From: Candidatus Tectomicrobia bacterium
GTDB lineage: Bacteria > UBA8248
Assembly: GCA_016192135.1 (NCBI GenBank)
Contig: JACPUR010000035.1
Span: forward strand, 62,001-126,000
Direction of reading: 5' to 3'
DNA: 64,000 nucleotides
Part shown: in pieces, positions 40,127 to 48,196 of the stretch
Numbering within the stretch: position 1 is the first letter of the stretch
How the letters are laid out: the number at the start of each line of letters is the position of its first letter
Position numbers and translations under genes: made by a program
Notes under the pieces: generated by a model
Seen by the model: the letters and a program-made list of their open reading frames with translations, nothing else
The model's database searches: none
Told to the model about the DNA's origin: nothing

Positions 40127-41926
40127 ATGGAGGCGATATCCGCCCCCGCGGGATGGCTGGCGGACCGGGCGGCCCAATGGAGAAACGAGCCCGGCAAGTT
40201 CGCCGCGATGGCGCTGACGGCCTCGTTCCTGGCCGCCCTCATCGCCTACCCCTTCCTGACCCTTTTCGTCATGAGCCTTCAGCACCCGGAGACGGGCGCC
40301 TGGACGATCTCAAGCTACGTCCGCATCTTCACCGAGGAGAGCTTCCGGGACGCGTTCATCCGCTCGATCTGGCTCAGCCTCATCGTCACCTTCTTCTCGC
40401 TCATTCTCGGCATCCCCATGGCCTTCGGGGTCTCGCGCACGCGGATGCCCTTCCGGGAGCTCGTGCGAAGCCTCACCGGCATCGCCTTCATCATCCCGAG
40501 CTTCATCGGGGCGGTGGGCTGGATCTTCCTGCTCGGGGAGAACCAGGGGGACATCAACCGCTTGGTGCGCTGGATCGTCAACCCCTTCCTGGCGGAGCCG
40601 ATCGAGAGCGGCCCCTTCACGGTCTTCTCCTTCTGGGGTTTGGCCTTCGTCCTGGTCCTGCATTTTTTCCCGTTCGTCTTCTATTCCGTGAGCGCCTCGC
40701 TCGACAACATGGACCCCTCCTACGAGGAGGCGGGGAGCATGGTGGGGGCGGGGAGGCTCCTGACCGTGCTGCGGATCACCCTCCCCATGGCGGCCCCCGC
40801 CATCGTGTCGGGCGCCATCATGGTCTTCCTGGAGACGCTGGCGGCGTTCGGCGCCCCCCAGGTCATCGGCGTTCCCGCCCGGTTTCACGTTCTGACGACG
40901 CGCATCTACAACCTGTTCGAGCCGCCGCCGAACTTCGCCATGGCGACGGCGCTGGCCTCTCCGCTCATCGTCATCACGGCGGGGGCGCTGTGGCTTCAGC
41001 GGCGCATCCTGTCCCGGCGGCAGTACGTGACGGTGGGCGGCAAGGCCACCGCCCCCGCGCCCATGGACATCGGGCGGTGGCGCTACGTCCTGAGCGGGTT
41101 CTCCATGCTCGTGGTGTTCGTCTCGGTGGGGGCGCCGATGTACGCCATCTTCGCCACCTCCGTGACGGAGGTGTGGGGGCGGCCGCTCTTCACCGGGCTC
41201 TTCCCGCCGGCCGCCGGCGGCTTCTCCTTGACGCACTACGAGCAGCTCTTCGACCCCGCCCTGGCCAACTGCGATCTTCCCGGCGGCTACATCGTCACCG
41301 AGGCCATATGCGCCGTCTACAACAGCATGTGGCTCTCGGCGGTGGCGGCCACCCTCATCCTCCTGCTGGCGGTGGTGTCGGCCTACATCGTCGAGCGCTC
41401 GGGAATCGATGGGAGGGGCGCGCTGACCGGCCTCATCATGATGACCTTCGCCTTCCCCTCCGTGGCGCTGGCCGTGGGGCTCTACGTGGGCTACCTGAGG
41501 CTCGAGTGGCTGCCCGTCTTCGGCACCATGATGATGTTCATCCTGGCCTACATCACGCGCTACATCGCCTTCGCCTTCATTTTCGTGCGGAATACGATGA
41601 AGCAGGTGGGCCCCGAGATGGAGGAGGCGGGCCGCATGGTGGGGGCGGGGTGGACGCGGACCACCTGGAGCATCTCGGTGCCCCTGCTCAAGAGCGGCCT
41701 GTGGATCGGCTGGACGCTCGTCTTCGCCGTCCTGCTCCGTGAGCTGCCCCTCACCATCATGCTGAACGTCCAGGGGGCGCAGACCATGGCGGTGCGCATC
41801 CTGCTTTTCATCGAGGACGGCCTCCTCGAGCGCGCCGCCGCGATGTGCATCATCATCATCGTGGCCTCGGTCGGGGCGACGTGGCTCGTCCGGAGGTTCG
41901 CCGGGAAATCCGTAATGGAGGTGTGA
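40127..41926 (+). CDS. ABC transporter fused permease (FbpB-type)
   Basis: A 599-residue inner-membrane protein with two transport domains. EAA-type loops are YEEAGSMVGAGRLLTVLRITLPM in the first half and MEEAGRMVGAGWTRTTWSISVPLL in the second. About twelve hydrophobic segments are seen, starting with KFAAMALTASFLAALIAYPFL. A GGACGGAGGCTGC site precedes ATG 40127. The ATPase gene begins 3 nt after its stop, so the complex is co-expressed. Confidence 0.9.
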   Translation: MEAISAPAGWLADRAAQWRNEPGKFAAMALTASFLAALIAYPFLTLFVMSLQHPETGAWTISSYVRIFTEESFRDAFIRSIWLSLIVTFFSLILGIPMAFGVSRTRMPFRELVRSLTGIAFIIPSFIGAVGWIFLLGENQGDINRLVRWIVNPFLAEPIESGPFTVFSFWGLAFVLVLHFFPFVFYSVSASLDNMDPSYEEAGSMVGAGRLLTVLRITLPMAAPAIVSGAIMVFLETLAAFGAPQVIGVPARFHVLTTRIYNLFEPPPNFAMATALASPLIVITAGALWLQRRILSRRQYVTVGGKATAPAPMDIGRWRYVLSGFSMLVVFVSVGAPMYAIFATSVTEVWGRPLFTGLFPPAAGGFSLTHYEQLFDPALANCDLPGGYIVTEAICAVYNSMWLSAVAATLILLLAVVSAYIVERSGIDGRGALTGLIMMTFAFPSVALAVGLYVGYLRLEWLPVFGTMMMFILAYITRYIAFAFIFVRNTMKQVGPEMEEAGRMVGAGWTRTTWSISVPLLKSGLWIGWTLVFAVLLRELPLTIMLNVQGAQTMAVRILLFIEDGLLERAAAMCIIIIVASVGATWLVRRFAGKSVMEV

Positions 41927-41929
41927 CCG

Positions 41930-42994
41930 GTGTCCACGCTGGTCCTTCAGGGAGTGAGCAAGAGCTACGGCGAGGTCCGCGCGGTCCGCGACTTCAACCT
42001 CGAGGTGAAGTCCGGGGAGTCCGTGGTCTTCCTGGGGCCGAGCGGCTGCGGCAAGACGACCACCCTCCGCATGATCGCGGGCTTCATCCAGCCGGACGCG
42101 GGCGAGATCCGCATGGACGGGGAGCTGGTCGCCTCCGCCCGCTTCTCCATGCCGCCCGACAGGCGCAGCTTCGCCATGGTGTTCCAGAACTACGCCGTCT
42201 GGCCCCATATGACCGTGGCCGAGAACCTCGCCTTCGGCCTCACGCTCCGCAAGCTCTCCAAGGCCGAGATCGGGCGGCGGGTGGGGCGCGCCCTGGAACT
42301 CGTCCAGATGAGCGCCCTGGGCGGCCGGCTGCCCAGCGCCCTCTCGGGCGGCCAGCAGCAGCGCGTGGCCCTGGCCCGCGCCCTTGTGCTCGAGCCCAAG
42401 CTCCTCCTCCTGGACGAGCCCCTCTCCAACCTCGACGCCACCCTGCGCGAGGAGATGCGCTTCGAGATCAAGCACCTCCAGCGCCGGCTCGGCATCACGA
42501 GCATCTACGTCACCCACGACCAGGAAGAGGCCATGGTGGTCGGGGACCGCATCGTCGTCATGCGCCACGGCAAGGAGGAGCAGATCGGCTCGCCCGAGGA
42601 CATCTACCGCCGCTCGGCCACCGAGTTCGTCGCCACCTTCGTCGGGCTCGCCAACACCCTCGAGGCCCGCGTCGCGGAAGGCGAGGGCCTGGTGGACGCG
42701 GGGCTGGGGGCGCCGCTCCGGGTGACGGGCCGGCCGGAAGGCCGGGCCGCCGGCGAGGCCATCCGGGTGGCCATCCGGCCCGAGGGCATCACCCTCAACC
42801 CCCCGGACGGCGGACCCAACTGCTTCGAGGCCTCAGTAAGCGAGCGCTACTTCCTCGGCGAGGTCCTGGACCTCCGCCTCCGCGTGGGCTCCCGCACGCT
42901 GCGCGCCCGGGTGCGGAGCGTGGCGGCCGTCAGCGAAGGAGACGCGGTCCGCATCCACATCAACCCCGAGCTGTGCCAGGTGTTGGGGGGGTAG
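41930..42994 (+). CDS. ABC transporter ATPase (FbpC/MalK-like)
   Basis: A 354-residue cytoplasmic ATPase. Walker A is GPSGCGKT (residues 36-43), the signature LSGGQQQRVALARAL (near 137-151), Walker B LLLLDEPLSNLD (near 160-171), and the switch His in YVTHDQEEAMVV. A C-terminal TOBE domain follows from about residue 270 (AIRVAIRPEGITLN). GTG 41930 is the start, supported by GGAGGTG at a 9-nt spacing. It energises the adjacent permease and is the only importer ATPase in the window, so it could also serve the ATPase-less duplicated transporters. Confidence 0.93.
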   Translation: MSTLVLQGVSKSYGEVRAVRDFNLEVKSGESVVFLGPSGCGKTTTLRMIAGFIQPDAGEIRMDGELVASARFSMPPDRRSFAMVFQNYAVWPHMTVAENLAFGLTLRKLSKAEIGRRVGRALELVQMSALGGRLPSALSGGQQQRVALARALVLEPKLLLLDEPLSNLDATLREEMRFEIKHLQRRLGITSIYVTHDQEEAMVVGDRIVVMRHGKEEQIGSPEDIYRRSATEFVATFVGLANTLEARVAEGEGLVDAGLGAPLRVTGRPEGRAAGEAIRVAIRPEGITLNPPDGGPNCFEASVSERYFLGEVLDLRLRVGSRTLRARVRSVAAVSEGDAVRIHINPELCQVLGG

Positions 42995-43096
42995 GGAGGG
43001 ACCGCTGGAAGGAAATGGGCTTCGCCGCCGCGCCGCTCTACCTGCACTTCAACCGGGCGCTGATTTCGGCGGGGAGGGTTTCGTAGGGATTCGCGT

Positions 43097-43324
43097 TTAA
43101 AGCATCCCCAGGAAGTCATCCAGTTCGATTTCGGCTTGTTTGAGGATGTGAGCTAGGGTCGAGCGCTTGACAGGGCGGTGGGCAGGGACGACCAGCTTCA
43201 AGAGGTGTTCCCCCTCACGCTTTTGAAGCCGGATATGGCTCCCCCGTTGCCTCACGACAATCCACCCTGTCCGTTGAAGGGCACGGACTACCTGGACATA
43301 CGAAAGGCTGGGGACCCGCGTCAA
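43097..43324 (-). CDS. hicA: HicA-type toxin (mRNA interferase)
   Basis: A 75-residue HicA/YcfA family protein with the double-stranded RNA-binding-like fold. The catalytic His lies in the RQRGSHIRLQK segment, and VPAHRPVKRSTLAHILKQAEI is typical of the second half. The reading frame begins with TTG at 43324, overlapping the hicB stop (TTGA), so translation is coupled to the antitoxin. HicA toxins cleave mRNA and tmRNA. The order antitoxin-then-toxin is the less common arrangement of hic loci but is well known. Confidence 0.88.
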   Translation of the reverse strand: MTRVPSLSYVQVVRALQRTGWIVVRQRGSHIRLQKREGEHLLKLVVPAHRPVKRSTLAHILKQAEIELDDFLGML

Positions 43325-43524
43325 AGAACGAGTTCCATCACTTTGGCTTTTTCGGCCGGGAGGGCGTCATCCTCGGCAGATTCCAGATAAAGCTCGATGG
43401 CCTCGCGGATGTTGGCGAGGGCCTCCTCCTCGGTCTCCCCTTCGCTGACGCAGCCGGGGAGGGAGGGGGCATAGACCGTGAAGCCGCCTTCATCGCTGGG
43501 TTCGAGAATGATCTTGAGTTTCAT
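43321..43524 (-). CDS. hicB: HicB-type antitoxin
   Basis: A 67-residue HicB family protein with the partial RNase H-like fold: MKLKIILEPSDEGGFTVYAPSLPGCVSEGETEEEALANIREAI. There is no C-terminal helix-turn-helix or ribbon-helix-helix, so this short form may neutralise the toxin without binding DNA itself. The ATG at 43524 has AAGGGG about 10 nt upstream. It overlaps hicA. Confidence 0.88.
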   Translation of the reverse strand: MKLKIILEPSDEGGFTVYAPSLPGCVSEGETEEEALANIREAIELYLESAEDDALPAEKAKVMELVL

Positions 43525-43598
43525 GGCCGCAGTCCCCTTCTTGGCAAGCCTAACTTTTTTTATTCTACCGCAATTCCAGGCGGGACAGGGGTTGCGAT

Positions 43599-44453
43599 TT
43601 ACTCCGTGAACTCGGGCTCGATCCTCCTGGGCACGATCCCCGCCTCGTACGCCCTTCGCAGGAGAACGCGGACCGCCTCCTTGCCCCGCTCGCCGTAGCC
43701 CCGCGTCCAGTCGTTCACGTACATCCCGACGAAGCGGTCCGCCTTCTCCCGGGGGAGGTCACGCGCGTAGCGCATGGCGTGGTCGAGGGCCTCTTCCCGG
43801 TGGTCGAGGGCGTAGGCGATGCTCGCCGAGAGCAGCCGGCTCACCTCGCGCACCGCCTCGGGGCCCAGGTCCTTCCGGATGACGTTGCCGCCCAAGGGCA
43901 GGGGCAGGCCCGTCTCCTTCTTCCACCAGGCGCCCAGGTCCTCGACGAGGTGGAAGCCCTCCTCCGCGTAGGTGAGCTGGCCCTCGTGGATGAGGAGGCC
44001 GCAGGGCACGGAGCCCCCCGCCACCTCCTCCATGATCCGGTCGAAGGGGACGACGCGGTGTTGGGGCTCGGCTCCTCCCAGGTAGAGCCGGAGCGCGAGG
44101 TAGGCCGTGGTGAGGAGGCCCGGGACGGCGATCTCCGCGCCCCGCACCTCCTCCTTCACCATGGGCCGGCGCGCGACGAGGACGGGGCCGTAGCCATCCC
44201 CGAAGCTCGCCCCGTGGGGGAGGATGGCGTAGCGGTCCGCGAGGTGGCAGTAGGCGTGGAAGCTCACCGCGCTGACCTCGTAGGTCCCCTCGAAGGCGGC
44301 CCGGTTCAGCGTCTCGATGTCCCGGAGCTCGTGAACGAACTCATAGCGCCCGGTGCCGATCTTGCCGTTGGCGAGGGCGTGGAACATGAAGGCGTCGTCC
44401 GAGTCCGGGCTGTGGGCGACGCGGATGGTCCTTGGCGCGTCCTTCGCCCTCAT
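43599..44453 (-). CDS. MqnD-like (MqnA/MqnD/SBP-like) protein
   Basis: A 284-residue protein of the futalosine-pathway MqnA/MqnD fold. The opening RVAHSPDSDDAFMFHALANGKI corresponds to the 'SPCPNDTFxFxAL' signature of 1,4-dihydroxy-6-naphthoate synthase (MqnD), and the internal VPGLLTTAYLALRLYLG and CGLLIHEGQLTY blocks also fit. If genuine MqnD it acts in menaquinone synthesis in the cytoplasm, but no other mqn gene is nearby and the D-x-D variant of the signature is unusual. It overlaps the upstream M42 peptidase gene by 4 nt. Confidence 0.75.
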   Translation of the reverse strand: MRAKDAPRTIRVAHSPDSDDAFMFHALANGKIGTGRYEFVHELRDIETLNRAAFEGTYEVSAVSFHAYCHLADRYAILPHGASFGDGYGPVLVARRPMVKEEVRGAEIAVPGLLTTAYLALRLYLGGAEPQHRVVPFDRIMEEVAGGSVPCGLLIHEGQLTYAEEGFHLVEDLGAWWKKETGLPLPLGGNVIRKDLGPEAVREVSRLLSASIAYALDHREEALDHAMRYARDLPREKADRFVGMYVNDWTRGYGERGKEAVRVLLRRAYEAGIVPRRIEPEFTE

Positions 44454-45589
44454 CCGAACGCGCTCCGGCTCCGGCCCTTGTAGTCCCGGGCGAGGACGGG
44501 GAAGTCGCCCTCCGCCACGCGGCGGATGAGGGCGCCCAGGAGGGCGGAGAGGGCCTCGAGGTCGGACTCGAGGAACATCTCGACCGGAGAGTGCGCGAAG
44601 CGCCGGGGGAGGTTGAGGTTCACCACCGGGAGCCCGCCCGGCAGGGATCGGCTCAGGGTGGCGGCATCGGTGAAGGTGTTGGCGACGGCGTCCTCCTGGA
44701 GAGGGGCGCCCGCGGCCCGGGCCGTCTCCTTCACCCACTCCGCGAGGGGGGCCGGGGCGATGTGGCCGAGGAAGGTGATCGGGTGGTGGTCGTAGCGGCG
44801 GAGGGCGGGCCCGGCGCCCATCCGGAGCGCCTGGCCGTCCGGGGTGCCGGCGGGGCCTCCGGCCAGGACGGTGTCGAGGACGATGGCGAGATCGGGCGGG
44901 TGGCCCCCCATGGTGTGGGTCACGTTCAGGACGGAGGCGCCGCGCGAGCCGAGCTCCTCCTGGACGCAGAAGGCGGCGGTGAGCTTGAGGCGGCCGGCGA
45001 GGGGTCCCGCGTTCAGGAAGGCCTCGGCGCAGAGGGCGCAGCCCGAGCGGTTGTCCACCGCCTTGGACTTCCAGGCGCCTCCTGGCATGCCCGCGAAGGG
45101 GCCGTGGAAGACCCCGAGGGTGCCCGGCCCGATGCCGAGCTTCCGGACGGCCGCGCCGTCCAGCCCGCCCACCTCGATCCACATCTGGGCGGGGGTGGGG
45201 TGCTGGTCGCCGGAGAGGAACTGCTGATGCCCGCCCGCGATGTGGACGATGCCCCGGTGGAGGGAGCCGTCCGGCGCGAGGAGGTCGATCTCCCGGCCCG
45301 GGAAAACCGCGTTCGCCAGCAGCCCCGCCTTGTCGAAGCGCACCGCCCCGCCCGGCTCCACCCCGGTCACGACGACGGCCACCTCGTCCATGTGGCACTG
45401 GAGGAGCAGGTGGGGCGCGCCCTCGCTCCCTAGCCGCTGGGCGAGGAGGTTGCCGAAGGCGTCCTGGCGCAGGCGGTCCGCATGGGGCAGGAGGATCGCC
45501 GCGATGGCCTCGCGCACCGCCTCCTCGCGCCCCGGCGGGCCCGGGAGGGCGCAGAGCGCCCGCAGGCGCTCGATGAGGGGGGAGGGCAT
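44450..45589 (-). CDS. M42-family metallopeptidase (glutamyl aminopeptidase/endoglucanase-like)
   Basis: A 379-residue cytoplasmic di-metal peptidase. Expected ligands are His in LLQCHMDEVAVVV (about residue 66), Asp in KSKAVDNRSG, Glu-Glu in VQEELGSRGA, Asp in AIVLDTVLAGG, and a late His (RRFAHSPVEMF). The inserted PDZ-like domain runs about residues 75-155. M42 enzymes form large tetrahedral complexes that trim peptides. It overlaps the MqnD-like gene by ATGA and is preceded by the cyclase gene after an 8-nt gap, making a three-gene operon. Confidence 0.87.
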   Translation of the reverse strand: MPSPLIERLRALCALPGPPGREEAVREAIAAILLPHADRLRQDAFGNLLAQRLGSEGAPHLLLQCHMDEVAVVVTGVEPGGAVRFDKAGLLANAVFPGREIDLLAPDGSLHRGIVHIAGGHQQFLSGDQHPTPAQMWIEVGGLDGAAVRKLGIGPGTLGVFHGPFAGMPGGAWKSKAVDNRSGCALCAEAFLNAGPLAGRLKLTAAFCVQEELGSRGASVLNVTHTMGGHPPDLAIVLDTVLAGGPAGTPDGQALRMGAGPALRRYDHHPITFLGHIAPAPLAEWVKETARAAGAPLQEDAVANTFTDAATLSRSLPGGLPVVNLNLPRRFAHSPVEMFLESDLEALSALLGALIRRVAEGDFPVLARDYKGRSRSAFG

Positions 45590-45597
45590 GGCCGGGC

Positions 45598-46269
45598 TCA
45601 GTCCACGATGGCGATCGCGCGGGCGGGGGCCGCCTCGGCGTCCGCAATCTTGATCGGAAGGGCCATCATGAAGAAGCGCTCCTTCTTGACCTTATCCAGG
45701 TTGTCCAGGCCCTCGATGAGGACGACGCCCGCCCCGAGCATGACGTGGTGCACCTTGAACTCGGTCGAGTCGAAGTCGGTGCGGCGGGCGTCGTACTCCT
45801 CGAAGAAGTCGAAGGCGATGGCCTTGGGCTTGCGCGCGACCAGCCATTTGGCGGCGGAGACATCGATGTAGGGGGACTTGGTGTAGTACTCGAGCGTGCC
45901 GAACATCTTGCGGCCCCAGTCGGTGCGCACCACGATGATGTCCCCGGCGCGGCACTTCTTCTCGTGCTTCTCGAGGTGGGCCGCTTTGATCACCGCGTTG
46001 GGCTTGCCCATCGAGGTGACGTCGAGCATGACGGCCTCGCCCATGTAGAGCTGGAAGTCGATGGCCCCGACGGTGGGGGCGCCCTTCACGACGTGCAGGG
46101 GGCTGTCCACGTGGGTGCCGGTGTGGGCGCTGAGCTCGAGCCAGGTGGCCTGCCAGTGGTGGGAATAGGGCCCCCGGTAGGCGGTGGTGTGCTTCACCTT
46201 CTGGGGGACGCCCGGGGGGATGGGGACGCCGCTCTTGATCTCGCAGCTGATGTCGATGTAGCGGGGCAT
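45598..46269 (-). CDS. Cyclase family protein (kynurenine formamidase-like)
   Basis: A 223-residue metal-dependent hydrolase of the cyclase/KynB superfamily. The signature HTGTHVDSPLHVV, with two His and an Asp that bind the metal, lies near residues 49-61. The C-terminal part keeps FDFFEEYDARRTDF and HHVMLGAGVVLIEGLDNLD. Family members hydrolyse N-formylkynurenine or other amide/cyclic substrates. AAGGAGGCTGTC precedes ATG 46269. It is the first gene of the cyclase-M42-MqnD-like operon. Confidence 0.87.
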   Translation of the reverse strand: MPRYIDISCEIKSGVPIPPGVPQKVKHTTAYRGPYSHHWQATWLELSAHTGTHVDSPLHVVKGAPTVGAIDFQLYMGEAVMLDVTSMGKPNAVIKAAHLEKHEKKCRAGDIIVVRTDWGRKMFGTLEYYTKSPYIDVSAAKWLVARKPKAIAFDFFEEYDARRTDFDSTEFKVHHVMLGAGVVLIEGLDNLDKVKKERFFMMALPIKIADAEAAPARAIAIVD

Positions 46270-46439
46270 GACAGCCTCCTTGTGGATATGCGCGCGCCCG
46301 AGCCACTGGCCGGCTTATGAGCGCCAATCTTGGCACGCACGCACGCTTCTGCCAAGCCTCCCGGCCTGTTCAGGCGCCCGGCCAGGAGGCGTATGATGGT
46401 TCCCGGAGGCGTCCGCCCGGACGCCCGAAAGGAGGCTGC

Positions 46440-47000
46440 ATGCAATCGCCGGAAATGACGGGTCCCGAGGGTCCCGCCCCCGAGATACGGTTCGAGGACG
46501 GCGGGGGAAGCCCCGTTCCGCTCTCCTCGCTGTGGAAGCAGGGACCCCTCGCGCTCGTCTTCATGCGCCACCTGGGGTGAATTTTCTGCCGGGAGCAGGT
46601 GGCGCAGTTGCGCCGCGCGTGGCCGCTGTTCCAGGACAAGAAGATCCGGGTGGTCGCCGTGAGCCCGGCGGAGGGGGCCGCCGCCGAGGCGGTGTGCGGG
46701 ATGCTGGGCTCTCCCTTCATCTGCCTGGGGGATCCGGCCGGAAAGGCATACGACGCCTTCGGCCTCGTTCAGGCCGAGGTCTCGCAGTTGATTAACTTCC
46801 GCACCTTCTCGCGCGGCCTCTGGGCCATGCTGCGCGGGCACAGACATGGCCAGACCATCGGCGACCGCTCGCGCCTGCCGGGCGCCTTCATCATCGACGG
46901 GGAGGGGACGATCCGCTGGGGGCGCCGGGGGCGGGATGCGGCCGATCATCCCACGGCGCAGGACCTGCTCAACGCCTGGGATGGGATCCAGCGGGCGTGA
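46440..47000 (+). CDS. Peroxiredoxin-like (AhpC/TSA) protein with in-frame TGA (probable selenoprotein)
   Basis: Reading from ATG 46440 to the stop ending at 47000 gives 186 residues with one TGA at codon 47 (46578-46580). The context is ALVFMRHLG-TGA-IFCREQVAQLRR. Cys homologues of this AhpC/TSA-like family read '(F)LRHFGCPFCREHVAQLR', so the TGA replaces the first Cys of the CxxC redox motif, giving UxxC. Downstream of the TGA the frame continues with family features: VVAVSPAEGAAAE, CLGDPAGKAYDAFGL, RGHRHGQTIGD, LPGAFIIDGEGTIRW, RDAADHP. AAGGAGG lies 4 nt before the ATG. A stem-loop lies at 46601-46614. Expected role: Sec-dependent thiol peroxidase or reductase. A nonsense mutation is the alternative. 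Its last 32 nt overlap the convergent hydrolase gene. Confidence 0.85.
46601..46614 (+). promoter_or_regulatory. SECIS-like stem-loop of the peroxiredoxin-like gene
   Basis: GGCGC and GCGCC form a 5-bp stem around the loop AGTT. The loop begins 26 nt after the TGA ending at 46580. The G at loop position 2 followed by U, and the distance, agree with the known bacterial SECIS pattern. A weaker alternative hairpin (CTGC-GCAG, 46586-46607) overlaps it. Confidence 0.6.
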
Positions 47001-48039
47001 GGAGGGGCGCCGCTAGCTTCTCGGGCCGTCCCACCGTATGCAGCGGGACCGGTTCGGGGCAGGGGGGGAGGGCCCCGTATCCGCCCGGAGAGCATCCGCG
47101 GCGCAGCGCGGCCACCACCCGGCGCTCCAGGAATTCCACCAGATAGCTCACCGCCTGCTGGCCGGGCGAGGGGTCCAGGCTGAACATGAAGTCGTGGTTC
47201 GCCCGGGGGAGAAGCACCAGGTCGGCCGGGATGTTCCTCTCCCGGAGCGCCCCATGATATTCCCGCGCCTGCTGATAGGGGATCCAGGCGTCCCTCCGCC
47301 CATGGAGGAGAAGGACGGGGGAACGGACCTTCCCGATGAGGGCCTGCGGGTCCTGCCGGGCGAACCACTGGTGCCAGAGCCGGCCATCCTCGTCGGCGAA
47401 ATAGTAGGAGAGCCGGATGTCCCAGGTGTCCATGAGGGGCCGGAAGCGATAGCCGCCGTAGAAGGAGACGATGCCCGCCACCTTCCCCGGCCGCCGCGCG
47501 GCCACCTGAAAGGCGTAGCTCCCTCCCAGGCTGAAGCCGACGAGCGTCACCCCGCCCCCCTCGCAGCGCGGGTGCGCCGCCAGGGTGTCCACCCCGCGGG
47601 CCATGTCCTCGAGCAGGAAATGGAAGCGCTCGACCCGCTCGGGAAAGGGGCGCATCCCTTCCTTCAGGTTCACCATCCGGGCCGAATAATAGTTAATGTA
47701 GAGGACGCCGTACCCCAACCGGGCCAGCTGCAGGGCGTAAGGCCGGTAGGACCGCCAGAAGCCGATCTGCCCGTGCAGGAAGAGCAGGCAGGGGCTCTTG
47801 GCGGGCGCCGAGGCCCCGGCAGGAAGGGCCATGTAGCCCTCGATGGGCAAGCCGTCCGGGCTGGCGTAGCGGAAGGGCTGCAATTCCCCTTCATGCCGGG
47901 GCGGGGGAGGCAGCTTGACGTTCCCGGCCGGCGGAAACAGCGCGCACCCTCCGGCGAGAAGCAGGGCGGCCAGGAGGGCCGGCCGGTGGCCCCCACTGCG
48001 CTTCCAGGGAGTGCGCGGTGCGTTCGCTCGGATTGTCAA
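46969..48039 (-). CDS. Dienelactone-hydrolase-like alpha/beta hydrolase, lipoprotein
   Basis: A 356-residue exported hydrolase. The N-terminus has a basic stretch, then ALLAALLLAGGC with a lipobox Cys near residue 32. The catalytic core shows LLFLHGQIGFWRSY, the nucleophile elbow GFSLGG (Ser near residue 173), Asp in LLLHGRRDAWIP and His in LPRANHDFMF, in the order of the DLH family. The start is TTG 48039 with an AGGCGGG about 4 nt upstream, so it is somewhat uncertain. The 3' end overlaps the convergent peroxiredoxin-like gene by 32 nt. The substrate is unknown. Confidence 0.82.
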   Translation of the reverse strand: MTIRANAPRTPWKRSGGHRPALLAALLLAGGCALFPPAGNVKLPPPPRHEGELQPFRYASPDGLPIEGYMALPAGASAPAKSPCLLFLHGQIGFWRSYRPYALQLARLGYGVLYINYYSARMVNLKEGMRPFPERVERFHFLLEDMARGVDTLAAHPRCEGGGVTLVGFSLGGSYAFQVAARRPGKVAGIVSFYGGYRFRPLMDTWDIRLSYYFADEDGRLWHQWFARQDPQALIGKVRSPVLLLHGRRDAWIPYQQAREYHGALRERNIPADLVLLPRANHDFMFSLDPSPGQQAVSYLVEFLERRVVAALRRGCSPGGYGALPPCPEPVPLHTVGRPEKLAAPLLTPAGSHPRR

Positions 48040-48196
48040 TATCCCGCCTGCTAGATGGCCCGGTGCAGCGCCGTAAGCTGAAGTTCATCTTAGGTGCGTC
48101 GAAAGAGCGGCGTCAAACCCGGGAAAGGCCTGAGTTTGACCCTCTCCAAATCCCCGTGCTAGCTTCCGCCCTTCTGCTCCCATGGAGGGATGGAAA

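Noticed and set aside
40310-42568. 752-codon minus-strand reading frame opposite permease and ATPase
   Set aside because: Asp/Glu/His/Arg-rich shadow of conserved plus-strand genes, which carry Walker motifs and EAA loops.
46599-47000. Separate gene starting at GTG 46599
   Set aside because: No ribosome site. The conserved redox loop lies across the upstream TGA, and the N-terminal half (46440-46577) has a strong ribosome site and the same frame.
48040-48196. Possible tRNA or small RNA gene in the gap before the glycosyltransferase
   Set aside because: No cloverleaf or T-loop consensus (GTTCGAATC) could be found. The gap shows no clear stem-loop with a T-run. No tRNA or rRNA gene was recognised anywhere in the window.
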